Part shown: one piece after another, positions 7,543-17,032 of the stretch
Position numbering within the stretch: position 1 is the stretch's first letter
Layout: each line of letters starts with the position of its first letter
Assembly (NCBI RefSeq): GCF_000621325.1
Contig: NZ_JHYQ01000012.1
Location: forward strand, 1-64,000
Origin: Thiothrix lacustris DSM 21227
Lineage (GTDB): Bacteria > Pseudomonadota > Gammaproteobacteria > Thiotrichales > Thiotrichaceae
Direction of reading: 5' to 3'
Length of the DNA: 64,000 bases
Notes under the pieces: model-generated
Databases searched by the model: none
What the model saw: the letters and a program-made list of their open reading frames with translations, nothing else
Told to the model about the DNA's origin: nothing
Made by a program: the position numbers and the translations under genes

Positions 7543-9758
7543 TAGATGACTCCTTCCAGCATCCGGGCGATTTCGGCTTCAAGGTCTTTGACTTCCTGCC
7601 CAATCACCGCCAGCGGACGCGGAGCTTGGTACTCGTAGAAATGGCGGGTAAAAGGGATTTCATAGCCGACTTTGGTCTTCTCAAAATCAATCCACGCATC
7701 CGCACGGTACGGCAACACTTCACGCTTGAGGTAATCATTGCAATGCGCCTTAATCAACGCAATCAGCGCTTTCTTGCTATCCTTTTCGTTATAACCAATC
7801 GGCAAAGGTAAGGTCACATCCGGCGGCAATGCCACCTGTTCGGTATCGCGCAAATCCGCGTCTGGCTCAAACCCGCCAAGGCTGGCAATACAAGGCTTGG
7901 CTTGCGGGTCACGTTCCCCCAACGCATTCGGCAACAGCAACGCTTTCAACAACACCGCATCGGTTTTTACTTTCGCTTTGGTAAACGCCGCTTTCAGTTG
8001 CTTGCTGAATTCGACACGATCCATCACCAACTGACCGTCAGCAAACGCCACCTTCATCCCCACCAGCACGGATAAAATGTCTGCCTGCCGTTGCTTGCCC
8101 GCTGCAATCTCTGCCAACTGCCCCTGCAAATCCTTACGCTTCTGCGACAACGCCAGCCCGCTAAAATAGCTGCCATCCTTGAACCGCTGGAGACGTTCAG
8201 CATCCACACGGAAATTCAGCCGTAACGGACGCTCCACCGTCAGTTTCAGATAAGCAAACTCCTGATTGCGGAACACCTTACTCACCTTGATCGGCTTGTC
8301 ACCCACCACCAACACACGGGTATCATCGTCCTTGCAAGCGTTGTAAATGCGGGTGATTTCCGCGATATGATCGGGTTTGTTGCCCTGCCCATTGCCAATT
8401 TCATTACGCTTGTTGCCCAAACTTTTCTTCATTTTCACAAAGAATTGGGTAGCGTTAATCAGTTGCACCTTACCGCGCCGCGCGGGTGCTTTGTTATTGT
8501 TGAGAATCCAGACGTAGGTATAAATGCCGGTGTTGTAAAACAACTGGTCGGGCAATCCCACCACCGCTTCCAGCCAATCATTTTCTATGATCCAGCGGCG
8601 GATATTGCTTTCACCACTGCCCGCATCGCCGGTAAACAAGGGCGAACCATTGAACACCACCGCAATGCGTGCGCCGTTATCCTTATCTTTCACCGCCCGC
8701 ATCTTGGAAATCATGTGCAGCAAGAATAACAATGCCCCATCATTGATGCGCGGCAAACCCGCCCCAAAACGCCCATTGAAGCTACCTTTTTCGTATTCGG
8801 CGGTAACGTGGTTTTTCTGGTTTTTCCACTCCACCCCAAACGGCGGATTCGCCAGTAGGTAATGGAATTTTTGGTTGGGATGCCCATCACCATCCACAAA
8901 ATCACTGTCAGGCTTAGAACGCCCCGTTCCCAAGGTATCGCCATACACGATGTTTTGGGTTGGCTCGTTCTTAATCATCAGATCAGAACCGCAAATGGCG
9001 TAAGATTCGGCGTTGTATTCTTGCCCGTACAGTCGAATATTGGCTTTGCTATTCATCGCTTTGATAAATTTTTCCGCCTCGGACAACATGCCGCCTGTTC
9101 CGCAAGTCGGGTCATACACGGTAATGAGTTTCTCGTCTTCAAAAACCTTGTTTTGATCCCCGCCACTCGCAAACACCAAGCTCACCATCAGGTTGATGAC
9201 TTCGCGGGGGGTGAAGTGATCCCCCGCCTCTTCGTTCGCTTGTTCGTTGAAACGCCTGACCAAATCCTCGAAGATATAACCCATTTCCAGATTACTCAGC
9301 CGATCAGGGTGCAAATCCATATCGGCAAATGCCTTGACCACCTCAAAAAGGCGGTTGGCATCCTCCATCTTGGTGATTTCCTTGTCGAACTCAAACTTTT
9401 CCAGAATCCGCCGCGCCGTCACCGAAAAACTGCTGATGAATTTGTTGAGGTTGGTTTCCAGCTTGTCCGCATCATCCAGCAATTTCTTGAAGCTGAAGTC
9501 ACTGCGGTTGTGGAAGGGAATCCCCAGCTTTCTCTTAATCGTCTCTTCAATCTGGATGGGAGGCATGGACTGGTAAACGGGCTTGGCAAGTTCAGCCTTC
9601 ACCTGTTCCCGCGTCGCTTCCAGCACACAATCCAGACGGCGCAACACGATCATGGGGATCATTACCCGGCGGTATTGCGGTGGGCGATAAGTACCACGGA
9701 GTATTTCGGCAATTTTCCAGACAAGATCACTGTGGTTGTTCAGGGTGTTTTCGGACAT
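7542..9758 (-). CDS. hsdM: Type I restriction-modification N6-adenine methyltransferase M subunit
   Basis: First gene of the hsd operon. The N-terminal helical domain (from NNHSDLVWKIAEILRG) precedes a SAM-dependent methylase domain with motif I as DPTCGTGG and catalytic motif IV as NPPFG, which identifies an N6-adenine methyltransferase. At 738 residues it is longer than the classical EcoKI subunit (about 530). The extra C-terminal stretch, roughly residues 520-738, contains the DNA- and HsdS-contacting helices found in long HsdM proteins. Starts at the ATG at 9756-9758. Methylation protects host sites recognised through HsdS. Confidence 0.95.
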   Translation of the reverse strand: MSENTLNNHSDLVWKIAEILRGTYRPPQYRRVMIPMIVLRRLDCVLEATREQVKAELAKPVYQSMPPIQIEETIKRKLGIPFHNRSDFSFKKLLDDADKLETNLNKFISSFSVTARRILEKFEFDKEITKMEDANRLFEVVKAFADMDLHPDRLSNLEMGYIFEDLVRRFNEQANEEAGDHFTPREVINLMVSLVFASGGDQNKVFEDEKLITVYDPTCGTGGMLSEAEKFIKAMNSKANIRLYGQEYNAESYAICGSDLMIKNEPTQNIVYGDTLGTGRSKPDSDFVDGDGHPNQKFHYLLANPPFGVEWKNQKNHVTAEYEKGSFNGRFGAGLPRINDGALLFLLHMISKMRAVKDKDNGARIAVVFNGSPLFTGDAGSGESNIRRWIIENDWLEAVVGLPDQLFYNTGIYTYVWILNNNKAPARRGKVQLINATQFFVKMKKSLGNKRNEIGNGQGNKPDHIAEITRIYNACKDDDTRVLVVGDKPIKVSKVFRNQEFAYLKLTVERPLRLNFRVDAERLQRFKDGSYFSGLALSQKRKDLQGQLAEIAAGKQRQADILSVLVGMKVAFADGQLVMDRVEFSKQLKAAFTKAKVKTDAVLLKALLLPNALGERDPQAKPCIASLGGFEPDADLRDTEQVALPPDVTLPLPIGYNEKDSKKALIALIKAHCNDYLKREVLPYRADAWIDFEKTKVGYEIPFTRHFYEYQAPRPLAVIGQEVKDLEAEIARMLEGVI

Positions 9759-9835
9759 GGGGAATAAGTCAAAAATGAAGGAGGTTTATATATACGCGAT
9801 TGCAGACGAAAATGCAGCAACAGCTAAGAAGCAGC

Positions 9836-10372
9836 CTACAACAGGGAAGAGCTTGCCAGCATCTGCCCTGCATAATCACGTTCTGCCGCCGTAATCGCTT
9901 CAGCTTCCTGCCCATCCAGCCCGTAACGCATCCCGCCCGCTGCCACCGCTTGCAAATAGTCACGTCGGTGCGTATGCGTATACAGCAAGCGTTGCACCAC
10001 CCGTTTGGACGCACTCAAGTGATGCTCGGCAATGTAGCGAAAGACCTGCTTTTCGATCCCCAACGCCAACGGTTGACGCTGAAGCCACACCGCAAACCCA
10101 TTCAGCGAATCATTCAATTCACGCGCCCGCACCACCGAAGGCGGAGTAACCAACTTTCTAACTGGCTTGCGCGGTGGCTTTTTGGCTTTGCTGGGTTTCG
10201 GCTTGGATGGCTTAGGTTTCGCGGGTGCAGCTTGGGGCAATTGGTCACGGGTAATGATGCGTTTTCCCGTGCGTTTGATGCCCGTAGGCGCTTTGCCATC
10301 CTGTTCTACCGCCGTAGAGCTGACAGGTTTGCGCGTAATAGACAGCGTTTTACGGGGCTTTTCGTCGGTCAT
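9836..10372 (-). CDS. ProQ/FinO-domain RNA chaperone
   Basis: 178 residues. Residues 1-75 are a basic, Lys/Pro-rich disordered tail with repeated KPSKPKPSK. Residues about 80-170 match the ProQ/FinO RNA-binding fold: an FAVWLQRQPLALGI segment, SKRVVQRLLYTHTHRRDYL, then GGMRYGLDGQEAEAI. Proteins of this family bind structured ends of mRNAs and small RNAs and steer their stability. The tail precedes the domain here, whereas E. coli ProQ has its linker after it. It stands 25 bases from mnmE in the same direction and probably belongs to the core chromosome rather than the restriction island. Confidence 0.8.
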   Translation of the reverse strand: MTDEKPRKTLSITRKPVSSTAVEQDGKAPTGIKRTGKRIITRDQLPQAAPAKPKPSKPKPSKAKKPPRKPVRKLVTPPSVVRARELNDSLNGFAVWLQRQPLALGIEKQVFRYIAEHHLSASKRVVQRLLYTHTHRRDYLQAVAAGGMRYGLDGQEAEAITAAERDYAGQMLASSSLL

Positions 10373-10396
10373 GGTTGATTCTCGCCATCCGCTGGA

Positions 10397-11737
10397 TTAC
10401 TTGCCAATGCAAAACGAACTGAATATCTCGCCTAACAAATCATCTGGCGTGAACCTGCCGGTAATCTGCCCCAGCGTATCCTGCGCCTGACGCAATTCTT
10501 CCGCCATCAGTTCCCCCGCGTTGAATTCGCGTAGCTGGTATTCAGCCCGTTCCACAGCCGCTTGGGTTTCTGCCAATGCCTGCAAATGGCGGCGGCGGGC
10601 GATGAAGGTATCTTCCGCTTCGCCCTGATAGCCCATGCGGGTTTTGAGTTCTGCCCGCAGCTCCTCAATACCTAAAGATTGTTTAGCAGAAATGTAAAGG
10701 TGTTCGCCTTGCTTGCCGGGTTGCTTGCCACTCAAATCCACCTTGTTATGCACAGTAATACGCGGCAGGTGAGGCGGTAAACGCGCCAGAATCGCCGCAT
10801 TCTCCGGTTCATCATGGCTAGTGTCATCGACCAGCAGCAGGATCAAATCGGCCTTGGCAATTTCAGCCCAAGCACGTTCGATGCCGATCTTTTCCACCGG
10901 GTCGTCGCTGTCGCGCAAACCGGCAGTATCAACAATGTGCAACGGCATTCCGTCGAGGTTAATGCGTTCGCGCAGCACATCACGGGTGGTTCCGGCGATT
11001 TCGGTAACAATCGCGGTTTCTTGCCCCGCCAGTGCGTTCAACAGGCTGGACTTGCCTGCATTCGGCCTGCCCACGATCACCAGATGCATCCCGTCACGCA
11101 GCAAGCTGCCTTGGCGGGCTTTCAGGAAAATCGTGTGTAATTGCTGTTTGATCGTTTCCAGACGATTGGTGACAGCCGCATCGGCCAGAAAGTCGATTTC
11201 CTCATCGGGAAAATCCAGCGCCGCTTCCACGTACACCCGCAGCTCAATCAGGCCAGTCAGCAGGGTATTCACCGCCGTGGAAAACTCGCCTTGCAGGGAA
11301 CGCAGCGCCGAGCGTGCCGCCTGTTCCGACCCCGAATCAATCAGGTCAGCAATGGCTTCCGCCTGTGCCAAATCCAGCTTGTCGTTGAGGAAGGCGCGTT
11401 CGGAAAATTCGCCGGGTCGTGCCAGCCTTACCCCTAGTTCCAGACAGCGCTTGAGCAACATATCGAGCACGACCGTACCGCCGTGGCCTTGCAGTTCCAG
11501 CACGTCTTCGCCAGTAAAGGAATGGGGGGCGGGGAAATACAGCGCGATACCATCATCCAGCGGCGTACCATCGGCAGCCTTGAACAAACGGTGCACCGCC
11601 TGACGCGGGGCAGGGAGAGCACCTAGCATCGCAGTGGCAAGCGCCGGAACGAGCTGGCCGGAGATGCGGATAATCCCAACCCCACCGCGCCCCGGCGGCG
11701 TGGCTACGGCAGCGATGGTGTCAGGATTATTCCACAT
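10397..11737 (-). CDS. mnmE: tRNA modification GTPase MnmE (TrmE)
   Basis: 446 residues. With MnmG it installs the cmnm5 group on U34 of several tRNAs. The N-terminal folate-binding domain begins [16 protein letters not shown]. The central G domain has Walker A in [27 protein letters not shown] (G2) and VDTAGLRD (G3). The protein ends CIGK, the conserved C-terminal CxGK motif needed for modification. Length and start match the family. It is 13 bases downstream of yidC on the same strand, the usual gammaproteobacterial order. Confidence 0.97.
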   Translation of the reverse strand: MWNNPDTIAAVATPPGRGGVGIIRISGQLVPALATAMLGALPAPRQAVHRLFKAADGTPLDDGIALYFPAPHSFTGEDVLELQGHGGTVVLDMLLKRCLELGVRLARPGEFSERAFLNDKLDLAQAEAIADLIDSGSEQAARSALRSLQGEFSTAVNTLLTGLIELRVYVEAALDFPDEEIDFLADAAVTNRLETIKQQLHTIFLKARQGSLLRDGMHLVIVGRPNAGKSSLLNALAGQETAIVTEIAGTTRDVLRERINLDGMPLHIVDTAGLRDSDDPVEKIGIERAWAEIAKADLILLLVDDTSHDEPENAAILARLPPHLPRITVHNKVDLSGKQPGKQGEHLYISAKQSLGIEELRAELKTRMGYQGEAEDTFIARRRHLQALAETQAAVERAEYQLREFNAGELMAEELRQAQDTLGQITGRFTPDDLLGEIFSSFCIGK

Positions 11738-11750
11738 GCAACCTTACCTC

Positions 11751-13415
11751 TTAAGCATGTCCCACGATTTTCTTGTTGATGTACCATTGCTGAGCCATCG
11801 ACAGAATATTGTTCACTACCCAGTACAGTACCAGACCAGCCGGGAAGAACAGGAACATCACCGTGAAAATAATCGGCATGAACTGGAAGATTTTCTGCTG
11901 CATCGGGTCAACCTGTGGCGGGTTGAGCTTCTGTTGCAAATACATGGATGCGCCCATGATCAGTGGCAGCACGTACCACGGATCCATGATCGACAAATCC
12001 TTGTACCACAATAACCACGGTGCCTGACGCAATTCCACGCTTTCCAGCAGCACCCAATACAAACCCATGAATACTGGAATCTGGATAATCATCGGCAAAC
12101 AACCACCCAATGGGTTAATCTTTTCCTTGCGATAAATCTCCATCATCGCCTTCTGTTTGCCTTGCGGATCATCAGCGTAACGCTCATTGAGTTCCTTGAG
12201 CTTCGGTGACACCGCCTTCATTTTTGCCATCGACTTGTAGCTCATCGCCGAGGGGTAGAAGAACGCCAGTTTGATGAGGACAGTGAGGAAAATGATCGTC
12301 CAACCCCAGTTGCCCACCACGTTGTGGATCTGCTGCATCAGCCAGAAAATCGGTTTGGAGATAAAGGCAAAAATGCCGTAATCCACCGTTAAATCCAGAC
12401 CAGCAGCAATGCCTGCCAGCGTATCCTGATCTTTCGGCCCTACATAGAAACCTGACTTGAACACACCGCTAGCACCCGGAGCAATCTGCTGAACAGCACT
12501 GCGCATCCCCAACACATAGCCTTTCACACCTTGGCTGGGAACGACCATGCTGTAGTATTGGGTTTCCTGATCCTGCTGAGGAATCCAGGCACTGATGAAA
12601 TAGTGTTCCTGCATAGCCACCCAGCCGCCATTGACCGTTTCATTAACCTGCTTTTCATCCAGATCTGAAAACGACAACTTGGTGTATTTACCTTCGTGGA
12701 AATAAGCACCGCCTACATACGCCTGTACCCCACCCAGCAGGCTACCACCCGCTGAGGTATAGCCGTGCTTGAGCTGACGGTATTCTGTACCACTCCAAAT
12801 ATTCGTGGACTGGTTGTTAACCTCATGTTCCACGTTTACTAGGAAACTGCCGCGCTTGAACACAAACCGCTTGGTAATGGTAATGCCATTCGCACCTTGC
12901 CATGTCAACGGCACGACCAACTCATCCTGACCATTCGCCAAGGTATAATCAGTTTGTGCAGCGGTATAAGTCGCCAAATGGTCAGGAGCCAACGCCTTAG
13001 CATCCAGCCCTTCAATGACTTGATGCTGTAAACCGGATTGAGCCACGTAGTTACGCCCGTTCAGATCAAGGATTTTGACTGGCTTGTCAGGGGTATCGAG
13101 GCTTATCGGGTAGGTCGGCAAATCGGTTTCCAGAATTTCGCCACCACGGGTGTTGATTTTCAGCACCAGCGTATCGGTACGCACAGTCACCGTTTGACCA
13201 ACAATGCCATTAGCAGCCAGTGGAGCAGCTTGTCCAGGCAGCGCAGTAGGCATACCTTGTGCTGGAACCTCTTGCCCAGCGCTATTGACCATCGCTGGAG
13301 TACTACTGGCAGCAGATACAGGGGGTTTGGGGGCATGATCCTGTTGCCACGTTGTCCAAATCAAGAACAGCATGAATAACAGGGTGAGATACAAGAAAGG
13401 ACGTTGCGAATCCAT
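11751..13415 (-). CDS. yidC: Inner-membrane protein insertase YidC
   Basis: 554 residues. A first transmembrane helix at about 5-22 (FLYLTLLFMLFLIW) is followed by the large periplasmic P1 domain of Gram-negative YidC (about 60-340). The conserved insertase core follows, with membrane segments near 355-380 (NWGWTIIFLTVLIKLAF), 420-450 (LGGCLPMIIQIPVFMGLY) and 500-535. The hydrophilic groove arginine lies in the first core helix region. YidC inserts membrane proteins alone or with SecYEG. The yidD gene usually found between rnpA and yidC is absent; only 26 bases separate the two. Confidence 0.97.
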   Translation of the reverse strand: MDSQRPFLYLTLLFMLFLIWTTWQQDHAPKPPVSAASSTPAMVNSAGQEVPAQGMPTALPGQAAPLAANGIVGQTVTVRTDTLVLKINTRGGEILETDLPTYPISLDTPDKPVKILDLNGRNYVAQSGLQHQVIEGLDAKALAPDHLATYTAAQTDYTLANGQDELVVPLTWQGANGITITKRFVFKRGSFLVNVEHEVNNQSTNIWSGTEYRQLKHGYTSAGGSLLGGVQAYVGGAYFHEGKYTKLSFSDLDEKQVNETVNGGWVAMQEHYFISAWIPQQDQETQYYSMVVPSQGVKGYVLGMRSAVQQIAPGASGVFKSGFYVGPKDQDTLAGIAAGLDLTVDYGIFAFISKPIFWLMQQIHNVVGNWGWTIIFLTVLIKLAFFYPSAMSYKSMAKMKAVSPKLKELNERYADDPQGKQKAMMEIYRKEKINPLGGCLPMIIQIPVFMGLYWVLLESVELRQAPWLLWYKDLSIMDPWYVLPLIMGASMYLQQKLNPPQVDPMQQKIFQFMPIIFTVMFLFFPAGLVLYWVVNNILSMAQQWYINKKIVGHA

Positions 13416-13441
13416 GGGTAATGCAATCCGGTTATTGACGG

Positions 13442-13846
13442 TTAGGGTAGGGCAGTCTCATTGGGTTTGCCCAGATCGGCAGAGTATAGCTTGTGCAGGC
13501 GTAACCATAAACCTTCCAGTTGCTGGAAAAGTTCAGCGTTACTCATCGTCAGGACATCAGAGCGGCACATCAGTACCAAATCCACCGCCGGTAGGGTCGC
13601 TTGATGGTGACGGAAACTTTCCCGCACCAACCGCCGAATACGATTACGTTCGTGGGCACGCCGTAAAGCTTTTTTAGCAATCGCCATCCCCAAACGCGGA
13701 AAGCCGACCGTGTTGGCGGCGGCTCTAGCATTCAGACCATTGGCGTGCAGACGTTTACCTTGCTGAAAAACCCGCTGGAATTCAACCCCACGGGTCAGGC
13801 GAACACAGCGCGGGAAACTTTCAGCAATTGGTGAACCTGCATCCAA
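13442..13846 (-). CDS. rnpA: Ribonuclease P protein component
   Basis: 134 residues; binds the RNase P RNA and helps process the 5' ends of tRNAs. It has the RNR signature ERNRIRRLVRES near residue 66-77 and the upstream phenylalanine-rich face (VEFQRVFQQG). The frame opens with TTG at 13844-13846, 7 bases after the rpmH stop. The ATG just downstream is in another frame, so TTG is the best start, and a weak start would keep RnpA below L34, as is usual. The C-terminal extension after the core is a little longer than in E. coli. Confidence 0.95.
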   Translation of the reverse strand: MDAGSPIAESFPRCVRLTRGVEFQRVFQQGKRLHANGLNARAAANTVGFPRLGMAIAKKALRRAHERNRIRRLVRESFRHHQATLPAVDLVLMCRSDVLTMSNAELFQQLEGLWLRLHKLYSADLGKPNETALP

Positions 13847-13853
13847 AATAATC

Positions 13854-13988
13854 TTAAGGAATCAGGCGTGCGCGGCCTTTGGCACGACGAGCACTCAGGA
13901 TCTTACGACCATCTGCGGTAGCCATACGGGCGCGGAAACCGTGGGTACGGGCGCGGTGGATTTTGCTCGGTTGAAAGGTTCTTTTCAT
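13854..13988 (-). CDS. rpmH: 50S ribosomal protein L34
   Basis: 44 residues, starting [22 protein letters not shown]. This is the typical L34 sequence, rich in Arg and Lys and ending RARLIP. ATG at 13986-13988, TAA at 13854-13856. It heads the rpmH-rnpA-yidC-mnmE run and is transcribed away from dnaA. Confidence 0.98.
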   Translation of the reverse strand: MKRTFQPSKIHRARTHGFRARMATADGRKILSARRAKGRARLIP

Positions 13989-14075
13989 GACAAGTCACCA
14001 GTTAATACATGTAAGTTAAGTACTGACCGTTCCTCAAAAATTTTACAGGTTTACGGACAGCCAAAAAGGTGAGGC

Positions 14076-14104
14076 ACATTAAGGGATTACCTCGGTTTTG
14101 TCAA
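14076..14104 (-). promoter_or_regulatory. Predicted sigma-70 promoter of rpmH
   Basis: Reading the minus strand, a perfect -35 TTGACA (14104-14099), a 17-base spacer and TAATGT (14081-14076) lie about 90 bases before the rpmH start. No other consensus -35 is seen in this divergent region. Confidence 0.6.
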
Positions 14105-14136
14105 CACTGTAATCAAGCAATGCTTAGAGCTTGTGC

Positions 14137-14166
14137 TTGTGGATAACTCTGCAGCGCGTCTATAAT
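14137..14166 (+). promoter_or_regulatory. Predicted dnaA promoter overlapping a DnaA box
   Basis: TTGTGG (14137-14142), an 18-base spacer and a perfect TATAAT (14161-14166). A perfect DnaA box, TGTGGATAA, covers 14138-14146 and so overlaps the -35 element. This is the arrangement expected for autorepression of dnaA. Confidence 0.65.
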
Positions 14167-14223
14167 TGCCTGTTCCAATACCACGCCTTCAAACCGTTTC
14201 AACCACTTTGGAACCGTCTTTCT

Positions 14224-15645
14224 ATGCTCTGGCAACAATGTTTACAGCAACTCGAACAGGAAGTACCTGACAGCGAGATCAATACGTGGCTGCGAGCCTT
14301 GCACGCGGTTGAGAAGCGCCAAGCGCTTTACCTGCTAGCCCCCAATACCATCGTTTTACAACAAGTCCATGAGCAATATTTGCCACGCATCCTGTTCCAT
14401 TCACGCATCATCACCGGCGACAATGAATTTGATGTGATGTTGCAAATTGGTTCATCAGCCCCGACGGCTCCACCCTCGCTGTTCCCTCCAGCGATGCAAC
14501 AAGTCACGTACATAAAACCTGATTATGTAGCACCGCCTAGTCCGCCAGCAAACCATCAATGGGCATCACCACTGCCGTCTCAAGCCGCTAATGCCGTTTC
14601 AGCACCGGTCAGTGAACGTTTTACCAATGCACTCAATCCACGCATGACGTTTAACAACTTCGTCGAAGGTAAATCCAATCAATTAGCTTGTGCAACCTCA
14701 CAACAAGTGGGAAATCAACCTGATACAAGCTATAACCCGCTATTCATTTACGGTGGCGTTGGTTTGGGTAAGACACACTTGATGCACGCTATCGGCAACC
14801 GTATTTTGGAATGTGAGCCGGGTGCTCGCGTTATCTATGTGTATGCAGAACGCTTTGTGAATGACATGATTTCCGCCATACGTAACTCACGCATGGATGA
14901 ATTCAAGCAACACTACCGTAATTTAGATGCGTTATTAATTGATGATATTCAATTTTTTGCGGGTAAAGACCGTTCCATGGAAGAATTTTTCCATACCTTC
15001 AATGCACTGCTAGAAGGACACAAACGCATCATTTTAGCCAGTGATAAATACCCTCGTGACCTTGAAGGTATTGAAGACCGCCTCAAAACCCGCTTCAACT
15101 GGGGATTAACCGTACAAATCGAATCTCCAGATCTAGAAACGCGTGTCGCAATCCTACGAAAAAAAGCAGAGGACGCAGGATTACGTTTACCCAACGATGT
15201 CAGTTTTTTTATTGGTAAACGCTTCCATTCCAATATTCGTGATCTAGAAGGCGCATTACAGCGAGTCATCGCCAGTATGCGTTTGAAATGTGTTAGCAAC
15301 ATCACCATGGATTTCGTACAAAATGCTCTACGAGATCAACTGGCTAGCCAAGACAAAATGATTTCTATGAGCAACATCAAGAAGGTAGTCTCCCAATACT
15401 ACAACCTACGGGTCACCGACATGGATTCCAAAAGTCGAGCGCGTTCACTCGCTCGACCACGCCAAATAGCGATGGCTCTCTCCAAAGAGCTAACCAACCA
15501 TAGCTTACCCGAAGTAGGTGAAGAGTTTGGAGGCCGCGATCACACCACCGTACTACACGCCTGCCGAAAAGTCGTCGAGTTGCGAGAGTCTGATCCCAAG
15601 ATAGAAGAAGAGTACCGCATCCTGTTTAGAACCCTAACCAGTTGA
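14224..15645 (+). CDS. dnaA: Chromosomal replication initiator DnaA
   Basis: 473 residues from the ATG at 14224. The frame is open for 31 codons further upstream, but that would place the start on the promoter and its DnaA box, and the protein then begins MLWQQCLQQLEQEVP as in other DnaA proteins. Domain I occupies about 1-85, a Pro-rich linker about 90-150. The AAA+ domain has Walker A in YGGVGLGKTHLMHAIGN and Walker B in LLIDDIQFF. Domain IV ends with the box-binding helix-turn-helix ARPRQIAMALSKELT and GGRDHTTVLHACRKV. It melts oriC and loads DnaB. Confidence 0.98.
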   Translation: MLWQQCLQQLEQEVPDSEINTWLRALHAVEKRQALYLLAPNTIVLQQVHEQYLPRILFHSRIITGDNEFDVMLQIGSSAPTAPPSLFPPAMQQVTYIKPDYVAPPSPPANHQWASPLPSQAANAVSAPVSERFTNALNPRMTFNNFVEGKSNQLACATSQQVGNQPDTSYNPLFIYGGVGLGKTHLMHAIGNRILECEPGARVIYVYAERFVNDMISAIRNSRMDEFKQHYRNLDALLIDDIQFFAGKDRSMEEFFHTFNALLEGHKRIILASDKYPRDLEGIEDRLKTRFNWGLTVQIESPDLETRVAILRKKAEDAGLRLPNDVSFFIGKRFHSNIRDLEGALQRVIASMRLKCVSNITMDFVQNALRDQLASQDKMISMSNIKKVVSQYYNLRVTDMDSKSRARSLARPRQIAMALSKELTNHSLPEVGEEFGGRDHTTVLHACRKVVELRESDPKIEEEYRILFRTLTS

Positions 15646-15904
15646 GCGAAAATACCACAATCATCCTGTGAATAAGCTGTGCATAAGTACCCGGATAACC
15701 CTGTGAATAAGCTGTGGATAACTTTATCCAAAAACTTATCCACAAGATATGCACAGGTTTTACATAGGGTTGTTAACAAGTTATCACCACTAAAAAACAG
15801 TCATTTTGTGATTTAAAATCAAGGGAATACGGAAGTTATCCACAGAAACCTCTTTCCCTTACTATTATGACTATTCTTTTAAATACTTTAAGATATATTA
15901 AGTA
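15646..15904 (+). other. oriC: Putative origin of replication (oriC) between dnaA and dnaN
   Basis: The 259-base spacer is AT-rich and packed with DnaA boxes. Perfect TTATCCACA or its complement occurs at 15713-15721, 15736-15744 and 15836-15844. One-mismatch forms occur at 15667-15675, 15678-15686, 15702-15710 and 15724-15732. The stretch 15860-15900 is nearly all A/T and could be the unwinding element. Four boxes point one way and the rest the other. It is the strongest oriC candidate in the window; it also holds the dnaN leader. Confidence 0.85.
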
Positions 15905-17014
15905 ATGAGACTGATCCAAACACGCGAACACTTACTCGAATCCCTACAGGCAACACTGGGCGCTATCGAGAAACGACACACAGCACCTATTCTGGAAAAT
16001 GTACTGCTACGCATTCAAGGTAATCAATCATTCTGGCGTGGTACGGATTTGGAATTGGAAATTGCCACCAACAACCCCATCATCGATGGTACAGACGGTG
16101 AAATAACCCTTCCAGCTCGCAAATTGGCTGATATTTGCAAATCCCTACCAGCAGAAAGTATTGTCAATATCGAGGTACAAAACGATAAACGTGCCCGTGT
16201 CACCTCAGGACGTAGTCGTTTTGAGTTAGCAACCCTTCCTGCTACAGAATTTCCAGAATTGGAAGACATTGGTGATGTACACACGTTGTCATTACCAGAA
16301 AACTTGTTAAAGCATTTACTGGAAAGCGTCGCTTATGCGATGGCTAATCAGGATGTACGCTATTACCTCAATGGCTTATTGCTCGAAGTAAATCCTGATG
16401 GCATTCGTACTGTAGCAACGGATGGGCATCGTTTATCCCTGTGTTTCCATACCATGGCTATGCCTGGCGTTGAACAGAGTCGACAATTGATCATTCCTCG
16501 CAAAGGTGTCTTAGAACTCTCTCGCTTGTTACGCAATGATTGCCAAGTACCCCTACAGCTACAAAGCAGCCAAAATCACTTACGCGTACAACTGGATAAC
16601 TTACGCTTTACCACAAAACTCGTAGATGGTCGTTACCCTGATTATCGTGCGGCTGTACCCGGTGGTGGACAAATTCAAGTGGATCTTGATCGTAAAACCT
16701 TTAAAGATACCCTTAGCAGGGTCGCTATTCTCTCCAATGAGAAATTCCGGGGAGTGCGCCTCTCCTTAAGTGAAAATCGCTTAAAAATCGAAGCCAATAA
16801 TCCTGAGCAAGAAGTTGCTACCGATGAATTGGATGTGCATTACACAGGTAAAGATTTCAGCATTGGTTTCAATGTTACCTATTTGCTGGATGCCGTGAAC
16901 CACTTAAGTGGTGAAACCCTACGCCTACATTGCAACTCACCCGAAAGCAGTGTGTTACTCACAGACCCTGATGATGAGACAGTGCGTAATGTTATTATGC
17001 CCATCCGTTTATAA
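15905..17014 (+). CDS. dnaN: DNA polymerase III beta sliding clamp
   Basis: 369 residues, beginning MRLIQTREHLLESLQATLGAIEKR. Three repeated clamp domains of about 120 residues each are visible, and the end reads VIMPIRL, the C-terminal motif that lines the protein-binding pocket. It forms the dimeric ring that tethers replicative polymerase and recruits repair factors. It lies 259 bases after dnaA and 18 bases before recF, the canonical order. Confidence 0.97.
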   Translation: MRLIQTREHLLESLQATLGAIEKRHTAPILENVLLRIQGNQSFWRGTDLELEIATNNPIIDGTDGEITLPARKLADICKSLPAESIVNIEVQNDKRARVTSGRSRFELATLPATEFPELEDIGDVHTLSLPENLLKHLLESVAYAMANQDVRYYLNGLLLEVNPDGIRTVATDGHRLSLCFHTMAMPGVEQSRQLIIPRKGVLELSRLLRNDCQVPLQLQSSQNHLRVQLDNLRFTTKLVDGRYPDYRAAVPGGGQIQVDLDRKTFKDTLSRVAILSNEKFRGVRLSLSENRLKIEANNPEQEVATDELDVHYTGKDFSIGFNVTYLLDAVNHLSGETLRLHCNSPESSVLLTDPDDETVRNVIMPIRL

Positions 17015-17032
17015 ACTACGAGAGCCATTAGG

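Noticed and set aside
8862-9767. Long 301-codon plus-strand frame opposite hsdM
   Set aside because: It lies entirely antisense to the conserved methylase motifs, has no ribosome site or recognisable domain, and is a by-product of codon bias.
10821-11603. 260-codon plus-strand frame opposite mnmE
   Set aside because: Ser/Arg-rich composition typical of antisense translation of a GC-rich gene; the minus strand carries clear MnmE motifs.
14131-14223. N-terminal extension of DnaA by 31 residues
   Set aside because: It would start on the predicted promoter and DnaA box, and the added residues do not resemble DnaA domain I.
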